64,000 bases of DNA from Ipomoea triloba (GCF_003576645.1 NC_044916.1:10369793-10433792), one strand, 5' to 3'. Counted from the first letter of the stretch, positions 24,279 to 35,969 are shown. The notes: generated by a model not told the origin, from the letters alone. A program made the numbers and translations.

Positions 24279-24717
24279 ACTTGTGTGAGACCGTCTCACG
24301 GATCCTTATTCGTGAGACGGGTTGGGTCGGGTAAAGCACCATGCAAATGTCATACTTATATGTGCAAATGTTATACTTATATGCTCAAATATAACACTAA
24401 TCAAGAATACAATTTTTGTTACTTATAAGATAAAAAGTAATACATTTTTCATGATAAGTAATGTTGACAAGTGCCCCTTACTTATAAGGGCAAATATAAT
24501 ACTTTTGAGAAAAATGTAATACTTTTAGATCAAAATGTAAAAGTATTGTATTTTCCTTAAAAGTATTACATTTACCCTTATAAGTAACAAAAATTTTATT
24601 TCTGATTAGTATTGCATTTGAGTATATAAGTATGACATTTGTGCATATAAGTGTTACATCTGCATCTTGACTCGACCCAGTCCGACCCGTCTCATGGTAA
24701 GACGGTCTCACACAAGT
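24279..24717. mobile_element. Fold-back MITE with ACTTGTGTGAGACCGTCT termini
   Basis: The left end ACTTGTGTGAGACCGTCTCA and the inverted right end ACTTGTGTGAGACCGTCTTA flank arms that pair almost to the centre (TTATAAGGGCAAATATAATA). The GTGAGACGGTCTCAC motif is common in plant genomes. Confidence 0.75.
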
Positions 24718-24729
24718 TTTTACCATTAT

Positions 24730-25820
24730 TATTATTGTTGATTTGTGATAACTGTATATGATATTATGATATCGTGAAAACTCTAACAGCTTATAGAAAA
24801 AAAATAGAGTGATGTAGGTCTAAATGAATTTGAAAATTTGAGGCATGACAAAGTTGGTTCTTTTTCAATTGTGAAAAAGATATAAAACAAAAAGGAGAGT
24901 AGATAGAATATTATTGGGGCCTTGTGTGGTCATAGTCATGCTAATCATTCTTCTGATTTATATTATAATGCTTTAATCATATCCCTATCACACATCACGA
25001 CATACGTTTTGGTTAATCATGAAAACTTTAAATAGCTACCACTTTGATAAATGTAGTATGAACTTGATCATTATTAATCACAAATATTATGAATCTTTTC
25101 TCTATAAATGTAATCAACAGGCAATGGATCTTGATTGATGACTGATATATATGATGAATATCAATCATAATGTAATGAACCGTACCCTTTATTATTGTGG
25201 AGTATTATTTTGACAAAAATATCTAAATTTCGCCATATTATTATAACCTGTTGATTTTGTTTTGTTTTGTTTTATTTGATTAATTTCACCCTATATTTCA
25301 ATTTTGATCGTTTTATTATTGAACAATCTATCAAAATAATGAATTATATCTATTCCTTAATTATTCCATATTATTATTTTTTAGCACTCTACTTGTGAAT
25401 ATAAAAGTTGAATAAAAAAAATATTCAGCTTTTATATTTATCTATGAGCTTAGTCCATTGCATTTTTATGCACGTTGCTGAATTTTTTTTTTTTCATTAA
25501 AATGGTTACACTAAAAGGTTCGGACAAAAACAAAGATGAGTTTATTTGTATTAGAAATCTATAGTGGTTTGTCACATGACTTGATATCACGATTAAAGAG
25601 ACAATGTGGGGGTTTAAATTCCATCACTGGAAATATAAATGGGAAAAAAGATTCAGGATGATGGAAGGTGTGGATTGGATCCCTTGTGTGCGCATGAAGA
25701 CTCAAGTCTGACTGGTGAGATGATTGCATGACTTGTGATTTATCTTTAGCTCTAGGGACAGGGTCCTGTGGGCTTATTCAAATTTTGGGCTTAGACACTT
25801 GGTTGTTTGTTGACGTGTAT
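24730..25820. other. Unassigned intergenic sequence
   Basis: No gene, tRNA-like or inverted-repeat feature recognised. AT-rich. Confidence 0.4.
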
Positions 25821-25827
25821 TTTTGAG

Positions 25828-26618
25828 TACTATTGACTCTGTTACAATGCAGTGCTCGAACCCACAACCTCCCATATGGGAGTGCAACTTGATGCGCAAA
25901 TTTTACCGTGGACCGCGGTCCACAATGCATGGTAGTCCATGCATCAAAATGACGTCATTTTGATTAATGAAAAGAAACAGCACCCGCTCTGCAAAAAGTA
26001 ACTCTGCGTGTATAGCATATTCAGTTTCATTTTATATACACTGCAGTTTCCTTTCAACACAACTACAGTTTCTTTTCGATATAACTACAGTGTCATTCAA
26101 CATTATACACTCAAATATGTGAAACTGTTATTCAGTTTCATTTTATATACACTATAGTTTCATTACAACACAACTACAATATCATTTCGATATAACTATA
26201 GTTTCATTGAACAATATACACTCAAATATGTGAAACTATTATTCAGTTTTATTTTATATACACTGCAGTTTTCTTTCAACACAACTACAGTTTCTTTTCG
26301 ATATAACTACAGTTTCATTCAACATTATACACTCAAATATGTAAAACTATTATTCAGTTTCATTTTATATACATTGCAGTTTCCATTCAACACAACTACA
26401 GTACCATTTTGATATAACTAGAGTTTCATTTGATAATATAAAAACAAATGTGAGGCAGTATCATTTGAGATGAAATGTAGTCTCATTTACGGAACTCCGT
26501 TAAGATGTGATGACAACTGTTTCTTTATTTAAAGAAACGGTGCCTTTTTCGGACCATGGTCCACGATATAACAATTGTAACTTGATGCACTAGACTACAA
26601 GGTACCTAGGCGCAAGTT
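25828..26618 (-). mobile_element. SINE family 1 copy split by a MULE-A insertion
   Basis: The SINE halves are 25828-25894 and 26588-26618. Removing the insert and one 9-bp repeat rejoins AGTGCAACTTGATG with CACTAGACTACAAGG, the sequence order seen in the intact copies at 53158 and 53808. This dates the MULE-A insertion after the SINE. Confidence 0.8.
25895..26578. mobile_element. MULE-A MITE with minisatellite core and perfect 9-bp TSD
   Basis: Flanked by AACTTGATG at 25886-25894 and 26579-26587. The left end CGCAAATTTTACCGTGGACC continues into a 16-base palindrome GTGGACCGCGGTCCAC. The inverted right end is ACAATTGTTATATCGTGGAC. The core holds about 3.5 units of a 101-111 base repeat, starting at 26032, 26133, 26244 and 26355, each with CAGTTTCATTTTATATACAC. 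Confidence 0.88.
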
Positions 26619-26689
26619 TTTATTTGATCTATTTCATAAATATATATAAATGGGGTGATATTATGGAGATAGATAAATATTAATGGCTT

Positions 26690-27052
26690 GGTTGGTTCAC
26701 ATGATACTATTTTTTGTGAATTTCTTTTCTCAAATTTGAAAAAAAAAAACATATTTTTACCTTGTTTAGTTGATGGATAATTTATTCCAATGTAAAACGA
26801 ATTCTTCGATCTTCTTTATTATTTTTATTTTTTACACCTTCTGGGAGAAAAGTTACAATGTAACATAAATTCCTATATCACGGGTTACATATATATCTTT
26901 AGTATGTAGAAACATTTGAATCTTTATACTAATTATTTCCAATAATTTATTTTCTATCGATCAAACAATGAAATCAATATAGCAATTTTTTTTTATGAAA
27001 TTTAAATTCAATTCCATTTCAATTATTTTATACTACCCAAACAGGTCGTAAG
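26690..27052. mobile_element. hAT-like MITE (GGTTGGTTCACATGATAC end)
   Basis: The left end has TTGGTTGGTTCAC and the right TACCCAAACAGGTC, with internal inverted CAAATTTGAAAA-type blocks. The ends are decayed. Confidence 0.35.
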
Positions 27053-27342
27053 TTGATGATATAAAGAAGGAAATATACTTTTACTGTAGAGTGTAGAACT
27101 GTAGATGCCTTTATTTATACTTATTGTGGGACTGTTAAGCATATAATATATAAATATAAATGTGCAACTCAACTATTAGCTTAGACTTTAAATTGAGATG
27201 AAAAATGTTTCAATTGGGACGTAAAACACCAAAGTCAAACAGCTAAGTGCTAATATTTGAAAACAAAAATTGACATGTGGAATCTCTTTGTGTTGTTACT
27301 CCAATCGCCAGGCAAATTTCATGAGTTCTATATGGTACTTGT

Positions 27343-27367
27343 ATTATTGTTGTTGTTGTTGTTGTTG

Positions 27368-27399
<32 letters not shown>
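27343..27399. repeat. Compound (TTG)n(TTA)n microsatellite
   Basis: About 10 TTG units followed by 9 TTA units. Confidence 0.9.
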
Positions 27400-27406
<7 letters not shown>

Positions 27407-27687
27407 AATATTAATATTAATATGGAGATTCATTGAAGAGAATTGGATATGAAAAATAGCATCGCTATCACCAATAATGCATTTGCAATGAGGAATAGGA
27501 TATTATATATAGGGAGAGATCTTTGTAGATTTGTTGGTGATAAACATTCATGATTCCATCTCACTATTGCTTACTACTCCCGCCTCTATATCCAAACAAT
27601 TTTGAAACATGACCTAACATTCCATTTCATCTTTCATACGCTATAATTTGAATATTATATATTTTCTTCTCAAAAAGTTAGAATCTC

Positions 27688-27900
27688 CAACTCTAAGGGT
27701 CCCTCATGGCTCTGCTCGATAGAGCATTTGGAATTATGTAAATCATGGTAACTTAACTGAACACAGAGGCTAAACCTTTGCTAACTGCGCACAATGATCC
27801 CCTTTCACTTTGAGAAATTGCTCCCACACTGTCGTTGGTGAGACTTGATCCCTAGTCTTTTTTCTCAAACTTCACCACTGTGATCAACTGAGTTGTCCAA
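27688..27900. repeat. Dispersed repeat D, copy 2
   Basis: Shares the GGTCCCTCATGGCTCTG and AGAGCATTTGGAATTATGTA blocks with 22540-22700 at moderate identity. Confidence 0.4.
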
Positions 27901-28511
27901 GTAGGTATCATTTGAGTATTATTGACATTATTATTGATGGAGTTTTGGGTATATAGTTTGATAGGGCTAATAATAAAAATAATAGATCTAGAATAACTTT
28001 TTGGATGATTTGACACGAAATTCTTGTGTCGGGAGATCAACTTGTTTGTCTAAACTAATAAAACATCGAATTATTATATGTCACTATTTTAGTTATTTAG
28101 AGTACTATCACGCCATCTAACGTGCTCCCTAAGTTATTGATTTATTTTGATCAATCATAAGATATCATGTCAATCCATAAACAAAATAATATTAAGTCAC
28201 ATGCAACTTGAGTCTAGTGTATATACCTTACCATCCACTCGTATTGAGGTTATAATCTTCATTCACTTACAATTACAATACACGAATATGAAAGCTACGC
28301 TAACTAACCTATTAAGCTCAACTTTAATTTCTAACCTACTCATGTTTGTACTGTATTACAATGAACTTGTACTATATTCCTACTAATTAATATACTTACT
28401 TTCAACTTTGGTGCACTCTAGGCTCTAGCTCCTATTTCCGGTCCATTTGCACAATCAATCATAGTGCAATTCATATCAAAGTTGGCAAGTTGCACTAATA
28501 TATTACGGAGT
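27901..28511. other. Unassigned intergenic sequence
   Basis: Nothing recognised. Confidence 0.35.
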
Positions 28512-28520
28512 ATAAAATTA

Positions 28521-29044
28521 GAGTTAATTCTATTTTTGTATTAAATTTATAAATGACATTCTATTTTAGTCTTTTTTTTAAGGAGCATTTCATGTTGGTC
28601 CTAATATTATTGTGACATGACAATTATTTTTTTATCCTTCATCAATAAACATGTTTAAATATCGTTAAATGTGAGGACATTTCGGTCTTTTTATACAAAG
28701 TGGGTTGACCATATATATATATATATATATATATATTGAAAAAATTGAAAAATTCCTAATTCACGGCTAAAGTCCCCAATCTTCTTCAATTGCAATCCGC
28801 ACCTCTACAACCTGAGCTTCCGCAGTAGTGGAATGACACACCACGCATACAAATTTAGGGAAAAAAAAAGGAACTAACACGTATAACTGAATAGACTGAA
28901 ATGCCTCATATTTAACGCCATTTAAGCAGGTTTGTTGACAGATGACAAAAAAATAGTCATGTCACAATAATACTAGGATATAGATGTTTTTAAAAAATGA
29001 CTAAAAGGAAAATGTCACATATTTACAAAAAGTAGAATTAACTC
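28521..29044. mobile_element. MULE-B MITE with 9-bp TSD
   Basis: Ends GAGTTAATTCTATTTTTGTA and inverted GAGTTAATTCTACTTTTTGT. Flanks ATAAAATTA (28512-28520) and ATAAAATTG (29045-29053) match 8 of 9. A (TA)n run lies inside at 28708-28735. Confidence 0.75.
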
Positions 29045-29082
29045 ATAAAATTGAATTAAAAATGTATACTATTACTAAGAGT

Positions 29083-29875
29083 TAATACCAACTGGGTCCT
29101 CCGAATACTGTGACACTGCCACCTTTAGTCTTAAACTTTCAATTTAACCACTAGTGGTCCTTAAACTTTCAAATTTAACCAATCGTGGTCCTCCCTTTAG
29201 TTTAGGTAAGGGCACTGTTGCAAAAATCCCCGCCTAGGCGCTAGGCGCTCCTAGACCGAGGCGAATTGCTCCCTAGGCGTCCGCCTAGGTGGCTAGCCGC
29301 CTAGGAAGCCGCCTAGCGCCTAACTCGGCCGACTAGGCCGAGTTGGCGGCCGACTAGGCCGAATTTGACCGAGTTAACTCGCCCAACTCGGCAAAGTTAG
29401 TCGAGTTAACTCGAGCGACTCAGTCTTGCTAATTTTATTATTACATTTATATATATTTAAATTTATTTATTTATATAAGTAAGAAAAGTAAGAGATATAT
29501 ATATAATATATATAATATAATATATGACATACACCCACACACATGAATTAATTTTTTGTTTTTATAGGTCGCCGCCTAGAACCGCCTAAATACCGCCTAG
29601 GCGCCGCCTAGACCGCTTAGGCGCTAGGCGCTAGTCTACCGCTCGACTAGCGCCTAGCGCCTACTGCAACCATGGGTAAGGGCAAAGTTAGGTCCAGAAC
29701 TAGTTAAATATTTAAAATTTAAAAGACCAATAGTGGTTATTAACTTGAAAGTTGAAGGACTGTGAGTGATTAAATTTTAAAATTAAAGTATTAGAGATGA
29801 TTAAATTGAAAGTTTAGAACTAAACATCGTGGTACCGTACCATTATACTTGGAGTACACAAGTTGGTATTAACGT
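29083..29875. mobile_element. Fold-back repeat with GTTAATACCAACTGGG termini, interrupted
   Basis: The left end AGTTAATACCAACTGGGTCC has an inverted partner near 29860 (AAGTTGGTATTAAC). Inner blocks about ACTTTCAATTTAACCACTA also pair with 29735-29810. It is interrupted by the CGCCTAGGCG element at 29215-29674. Confidence 0.6.
29215..29674. mobile_element. Hyper-palindromic CGCCTAGGCG element with 10-bp TSD
   Basis: Flanked by GGTAAGGGCA at 29205-29214 and 29675-29684. Ends CTGTTGCAAAAATCC and inverted CATGGTTGCAGTAGGCGC. The outer parts are arrays of CGCCTAGGCG/GGCGCTAG units in both orientations and are GC-rich; the centre is AT-rich. The TSD length points to the Mutator superfamily. Confidence 0.75.
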
Positions 29876-30195
29876 AATAGTGCAACTGTAAACTACTTTT
29901 CATACCATAATTGTTTGACATTCACCAATTAAAGATAATCGAAAAAAGTTCATATTTTTCCCCATTTGCTCTTAAGAAGCGATATCTTTATTCAATTTTA
30001 TTATAATGTTAATATAGGAAAATATAATTATCTTTTACACTTAATTATTTAGAAAAAGGGTTAAGAGTACTTTGGAATGTACCAAAATTAAAATGTGAAA
30101 ATCCTAACACTTCAAGATGAAGGGAGTTGTAATAATTAAAAGAAAGACGCATTATATTGTACTAAAATGTATAATAGTGTGTGCATATATTGCAC

Positions 30196-30596
30196 GAGTT
30201 AATTCCATTTTTCTTCTAAATTTATAAGTGGCAGTTTATATTTAGTTTTTTTTTTTTTATAATCATAACATTCTCATTTGGTTATAATATTATTGTGGCG
30301 TGATCATTTTTTGTCCCCCTTCAACAAAATTGTTGAAATACTATTAAATACAAGAACATTCGATCTTTTTTATACAACGCAGGTTGACCCGCTATATTTT
30401 TTTATATTTTTTTAATAGAAAAAATCCATAATTAAAACCAAAATGACCTTAAATTTAACGAAATTTTAACTGTTTTGTTGATAGATGACAAAAATGGTCA
30501 TGTCACAATAATACTAGCACAAAAAATGAATGTTCTAAAAAATGACTAAAAGTGTATTGCCACCTATAAATTTAGGACAAAAATGGAATTAACAAT
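30196..30596. mobile_element. MULE-B MITE with 9-bp TSD
   Basis: Starts GAGTTAATTCCATTTTTCTT; the inverted right end has GTTAATTCCATTTTTGTCC. Flanks ATATTGCAC (30187-30195) and ATATTACAC (30597-30605) match 8 of 9. Confidence 0.75.
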
Positions 30597-30989
30597 ATAT
30601 TACACTGTAGAAATACGCACATACAACTGTTTATAAGTACTTGATAATAATGTTTATCCTTTAATGTGATTATTAAGTTTAAAGTAGAATATTAGTTATT
30701 TTCATTAGTTAACTGTGATTTATATTAGTTGAGTTCATGAGTTAGTAAAATGTCAATTTAATAAATAAATATAAAAGAATTAGTAAAAGAAATGTTTCGT
30801 ATATAACATAACAGTAATTAGTATGCGGATAATAAGACAAATCACCCTTACGTATTCAGTGGTACATACTAGTCAAGGTTTCACTCCTGTAGTCCTGTTG
30901 GAGTTGTTGCCGCAAATCCTTTGCTTTTTTGTTTTGTTTTGCTTTTAAAATTTTTTTTTTAATAATAACTTTTAAGTGAATATATTTTC

Positions 30990-31740
30990 GCAAATTTTAC
31001 TGTGTATCGCGGTCCACAATGTTTGGTAGTCCAGACATCAAAATGGTGTCGTTTCTTTTAATGAATAGAAACGACACCTATTCTGTATTGTTCAGCAAAA
31101 AGTAACTCTATGTGTATAACATATTCAGTTTCATTTTATATACACTGCAGTTTCCTTTCAACACAACTACAATTTATTTCCGATATAACTACAATTTCAT
31201 TTGACATTATATACTCAAATAAGTGAAACTGTTATTCAGTTTCATTTTATATATAATATAGTTTCATTATAACACAATTACAATATCATTTCGATATAAC
31301 TATAGTTTCATTTGACAATATACACTCAAATATGTGAAAATGTTATTTAGTTTCATTTTATATACACTGCAGTTTCCTTTCAACACAACTACAGTTTCAT
31401 TTCGATATAACTACAATTTCATTCAATATTATACACTCAAATATGTGATACTGTTATTTAGTTTCATTTTATATACACTATAGTTTCATTACAACACAAC
31501 TACATTATCATTTCGATATAACTATAGTTTCATTGGACAATATGCACTCAAATATGTGAAACTGTTATTTAGTTTTATTTTGTATACACTGCAGTTTCCT
31601 TTCAACACAACTACAGTTTTATTTGATAATATAAAAACAAAAGTGAGGCAGTATCATTTGAGATAAACTGTAGTTTCATTTACGGTGCTCTGTTAAGATG
31701 TGACGACATCCGTTTCTTTACTTAAAGAAACGGTGCTGTT
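30990..31740. mobile_element. MULE-A MITE, minisatellite subfamily, right end rearranged
   Basis: The left end CGCAAATTTTACTGTGTATC and the following TCAAAATG...GAAACGACACC region match 25895 closely. At least five units of the same CAGTTTCATTTTATATACAC repeat follow. The expected right terminus is replaced after GGATCCTGGTCCA near 31755 by unrelated sequence. No TSD was found. Confidence 0.7.
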
Positions 31741-31988
31741 TTTGGATCCTGGTCCAATATACAAAATTTAACTTCATAAAGTACAGAATATATGTTCATA
31801 ATGCACAGAATTATATAGCTGAGAATAAATAAACACTTAACATAATACACAGAATTCATGTTCATAATGCACAAATTCATGTCCATTATATCATGTTTAT
31901 GTGTATGTGTATTATGAACATGATTTCTATGTATTATGAACATGAATTCTGTGTATTGGAACAGGGTCCACGATATAACGATTGCGCT
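31741..31988. mobile_element. MULE-A related sequence with ACACAGAATTCATGTTCATA units
   Basis: Ends GTCCACGATATAACGATTGC, the family A right terminus. Inside, CAGAATTCATGTTCATAATG repeats appear in both orientations, making a fold-back. It may be a second element fused to the copy at 30990. Confidence 0.5.
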
Positions 31989-32083
31989 TCAATGGGGTTG
32001 ATGGATGGTATACGCGACAAATTATTCTGTGGACCCGGCTCCATCTTATATGGGGAACCCATACATAATTTATAGGGATAAGG

Positions 32084-32280
32084 GTCAAATAGACCCTCAA
32101 ACTATACTCATTTGTGCAATTAGGTCATTCAACTTCAAAAACCTCAAATTAAGCCTTCAAACTTGTTATTTTGGACCAAATAAGCCCGCTAACCTATTTG
32201 TGACCGTAATTGCAGGTCAACTAGACTTCCGGCCAACTCCGACTAACATCCGACCGAATTCCGACGAGTGAAACAATACC
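32084..32280. repeat. Repeat related to 11840-12410
   Basis: Shares GGTCAAATAGACCCTCAAAC and TTTGTGCAATTAGG with the AAATAGGCCTTTAAACTTT...GTGCAATTAAG start of the 11.8-kb element. No coding meaning. Confidence 0.4.
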
Positions 32281-32542
32281 GGCGCACCGACAACATCACC
32301 TTCTGCCGAAGAAGGCTGGATAAAGGAAGCCCAAGAAGGATATACAATACGGAGCAAGTTAAGAGTTTAATAAGGATTGAACTTATTATTCATAATGTAA
32401 TAGAGATTGAGCTCATTATCCCTAATGTAGTATGACTATGGTTTATTATTTCTAATGTAACAACAACTAACTCCAATATGAGGCAATGATTCTTATTCCT
32501 TGTAGGTTTCTAAGCCCAAAATTTTTATAAATAATAGACCCC

Positions 32543-33124
32543 AATCGTTATATCGTGGACCACGGTGCACATAGCACTGTGCACCCTGGTCCGAAACGAC
32601 GTCGTTTCGATGTTAGTGGACGCGAACGCGAATGACTCTAGGGAATTCATTATCTATAATACACATAATCATTATCTAGAATACACAGAACATTTGCCTA
32701 GAATACACAGAATGTTTGCTCAGAATACACAGAATATTGACACAAAATACACAGAACTCATCCTCTTAACATTCGAATGCACAAACACATCACAACATGT
32801 GTTAATAACATGAATACACAGAATATTGACACAAAATACACAAAACTCATCCTCCTAAACATTCAAATGCACAAACACATCACAACATGTGTTACTACCG
32901 TAAATACACAGAATGGTTGCCTAGAATACACAGAATGATTGCCTGGAATACACAGACCAATTACCTAGAATACACAGAATATTAACATAAATACAGAGAC
33001 CGGCCGAAACGGGAGACGTGATTTCCAAAAAAAGGGACGATTAGTTTACAATGCTCAAAATGACGTCGTTTATGTACGTGGTGCACATTGCTATATGCAC
33101 CGTGGTGCACGGTATAATTTGCCA
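32543..33124. mobile_element. MULE-A MITE with ACACAGAAT repeat core and 9-bp TSD
   Basis: Left end AATCGTTATATCGTGGACCA; inverted right end GGCAAATTATACCGTGCACC. The terminal repeats run about 44 bases and include GGTGCACATAGCACTGTGCA. Flanks ATAGACCCC (32534-32542) and ATCGACCCC (33125-33133) match 8 of 9. The core repeats AGAATACACAGAAT. Confidence 0.82.
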
Positions 33125-33826
33125 ATCGACCCCATACATGAAAAAAAGGGGAAGCAATTTTCATTATTTAATCATATAGTGAGCACTTACTATATGATTA
33201 AATGATTAATGAATATTTTGATATCACATTTAAAATTTATGAACCCTAATAAATGCACATTTCCTTTCTTGTTAAATATGCTAGTTAAACATTTTGTTAA
33301 TTACTACTTCTATAATTTTGAAAATCTATATTCTGCTCATGTAATCTATATTCTGCTCATGTAATCTATATATAGATTGACAAAACAAAGAGGAGAACGG
33401 AAAAAAAATGTAAATAGCTTTTTAAAATCACTTATTAGTTGACAGGTTAGAAAGTAGATATATAGTAAAACTTTTATTACATAGGAAAATAAAGTGAGAT
33501 AAATTTTAAATTTTCAAAATTCAGAATCTCTTTTGGATATAGATAACCAAAGAGGCATACCAAATTTACGAATTAAAGACACATTCTTCTCTTCCTATAA
33601 ATTGTAAAGAAGCCCCAGAGTTTGTCTTATTTTCTTACAAACCCCAATGAAAAGAAGGTGTTCAAATTCCATTTTAATGTTTGTTTGTTTTCAATGTCAT
33701 ATTTCAATTTGAAGTAAAACTCTTCACTTTTGCGCCGGAAAGAATAAAAGAAAATAATTCCATCGCTATACTTCTCCGTCAATGTCCATATTATAAGATT
33801 TGATTTTTGGGTAAGATATTTTCCCA

Positions 33827-33828
<2 letters not shown>

Positions 33829-33876
<48 letters not shown>
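33829..33876. repeat. (ATT)n microsatellite
   Basis: About 16 trinucleotide units. Confidence 0.9.
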
Positions 33877-33877
<1 letters not shown>

Positions 33878-33997
33878 AAGTTATTTCAATTAATACTCAT
33901 ATCAACCAAATGCTCCCTTACATCCATTCACTTTTACACTAATTTTTAATAATTTATTCATAAGTGGTGAATGTAAAAATGAAAGGGGATTGGGTTC

Positions 33998-34385
33998 AAT
34001 TATGGTTTACCTTGCATTTTGGAATCTGATTTAAAATAATATTTAGATCATGTAGCTACAATTAATATATTATATACATTCATTTAATAAATTATATATA
34101 TTTTATAATTAATCTATTATGTACTTGCAGTTAACATAAGTACTTGCAATAATAAATTATATACCTATTACAATTAACGTATTTACAAATTACAATTAAT
34201 ATGTGACTGTTAAAAATTATGAACTTATTACAATCAACATATTATGTACATTTAATAAATTTACATGCACATAATTTGTTAACTAAAAGTACATAATATG
34301 TTAATTGCAAGTACATAATCTTAATGTTGTTTTGGGCCAGAACCCACAATGTAAGATGAACTTTGATCTACGATATAATTTGTTG
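33998..34385. mobile_element. MULE-A MITE, first of a head-to-tail group of three
   Basis: Decayed left end AATTATGGTTTACCTTGCAT and right end ACTTTGATCTACGATATAAT. The interior consists of TACATAATATGTTAATTG-like units. Left flank ATTGGGTTC and right flank TTTGGGTTG resemble one another, so it shares its target motif with the next copy. Confidence 0.6.
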
Positions 34386-34394
34386 TTTGGGTTG

Positions 34395-34728
34395 GGCAAA
34401 TTATACCATAGACCAGGTCCACGTTTCATTGTGGACCATGGTCCAAAATGTCATTCAGATTATTTGTTTGTAGTTAACCTATTATGTGCCAGATGTTAAC
34501 AGATTATGTATCTATAAATAAATTGAAATTACATAATATGTTAACTACATGTACATAATTTATTAATCACAGGCACATAAGTTAAGTGCATGTACATAAT
34601 ATATTAATTGTAGTAGACACATAATTTATTAATTATACATAATATATTAATTGCAGACACATAATTTGAATGTCGTTTTGGACCTGGTTCATAATGCAAG
34701 GTGACCCTGGTCCAAGGTATAACGATTG
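34395..34728. mobile_element. MULE-A MITE, second of the group, 9-bp TSD
   Basis: Left end GGCAAATTATACCATAGACC; right end GGTCCAAGGTATAACGATTG. Flanks TTTGGGTTG (34386-34394) and TTTGGGTTA (34729-34737) match 8 of 9. The interior again has TACATAATATGTTAA units. Confidence 0.82.
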
Positions 34729-34757
34729 TTTGGGTTAGGGTTGAGCTACTTGTCCCA

Positions 34758-35331
34758 AATTTTACCGTGGACCATGGTCCACGTAGCATAGTGGATCAAG
34801 AAGCAATATGTATATATGATGTAGTTTTAAAAAAATTTAGAAAAAAATGTTGACCATTAACAATGTAGATGACAAATTCTGATAAAGTCTATGTAGTAAC
34901 CTCTCTCATCTTCGTTGTGATCTTCTCATCCACTTTTCTCATCTTTGTTTTTCTTCTCAGCTCTTCCATATTCGTTTTGTTGAGTGTATTCTCATAGTTT
35001 TATCAACAATGGTTCAATTGATAGATAGAGGCAACTAGAATTCAATAAGACAATAATTGTGTGGATCATTCAGTTTCATTTATATACACACTATAGTTTC
35101 ATTGCAGTACCACTAAAATATCATTTTAATTTAACTACAGTTTCATTTGATAATATACACTTAATATGTAAAACATGTTATTCATTTTGATGCACACTAG
35201 AGTTTAATTTTATTCTGACCATGTCGTAAACACATAATTAGTTGAATGTAACGGTTACCGTTTTTTTTCAAAAAGAAACAGCGTTATTTTTCACCATGGC
35301 CCACACACCATGATTTACTGTATAACAATTG
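34758..35331. mobile_element. MULE-A MITE, third of the group, upstream of TIFY8
   Basis: Left end AAATTTTACCGTGGACCATG with the palindrome GTGGACCATGGTCCAC; right end CCATGATTTACTGTATAACA. Flanks near CTACTTGTC and TTACTTGTG are a decayed duplication. One partial CAGTTTCATTTATATACAC unit lies near 35070. It ends about 250 bases before the likely TATA region of TIFY8. Confidence 0.65.
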
Positions 35332-35578
35332 ATTACTTGTGCGCGTAATATTATACCTCATGGGTTTTAGGTGAATTAATAGGGTGTAAGGTATAATTTG
35401 GCAAAGTAAGAAACCTAAAATTGTAAAATTAAAAGGAAAAAAAAACATAAATGCAGATCATCATAAGAAACCCACAAACAATCCACCATCTATATATTCG
35501 GACAGAACGGCTTTTGGAGAACATCAGTTAACAATTACACATTCCAGCAATAATATATACTGTAATCAATGCATTTGT

Positions 35579-35969
35579 GTAATATATATATAGAGGGAGA
35601 GAGAGAGAAGGGAGAGAATAGCCAAGAAAAGCCCATTTGTCGTGTGTAAGAAAAAGCCAGACACTTTAGCTTTTTAGTGCTCCCCCTCCCTCCTCTTTCT
35701 CTCCATTTCTTTTCTCTCACTGTAAATCCAAAAAACAAAAACAAAAACAAAAAAAAAAAAGAAGAAAAGTCTGCTTATACAATCATCTTTTCTGAAAATC
35801 GTGCACCCTTTGCTTCCGCCTTTCTTGTTATGCAAAAAAAGGGGCTCCAATTTGCTTTCTTTTCTCACCCCACTTGCTCTTCACTTCGATTCTTGGAGCT
35901 GTTCTGCTACGCTATGGAGCTTCACAGAGGAAATGATGATGATTTGAAGATTCTGTGAGCTCCGTTTCT
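35579..35969 (+). promoter_or_regulatory. TIFY8 core promoter and leader
   Basis: A TATATATATA block at 35583-35592 is followed by a GAGAGAGAGAGAAG tract and a CT-rich leader up to the ATG at 35970. Transcription start is inferred at about 35610-35630. The leader carries an upstream ORF. Confidence 0.5.
35830..35958 (+). CDS. Upstream ORF in the TIFY8 leader (42 codons)
   Basis: ATG at 35830 starts a 42-residue frame (MQKKGLQFAFF...) with a second in-frame ATG at 35914 (MELHRGNDDDLKIL). It stops at 35956-35958, 11 bases before the main ATG. If the leader starts where inferred, ribosomes would meet it first, so it could lower translation of TIFY8. The peptide is not recognised. Confidence 0.45.
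   Translation: MQKKGLQFAFFSHPTCSSLRFLELFCYAMELHRGNDDDLKIL

Noticed and set aside
26032..26460. A CRISPR-like array
   Set aside because: The repeats are 101-111 bases with no regular unique spacers, and they sit in a plant MITE.
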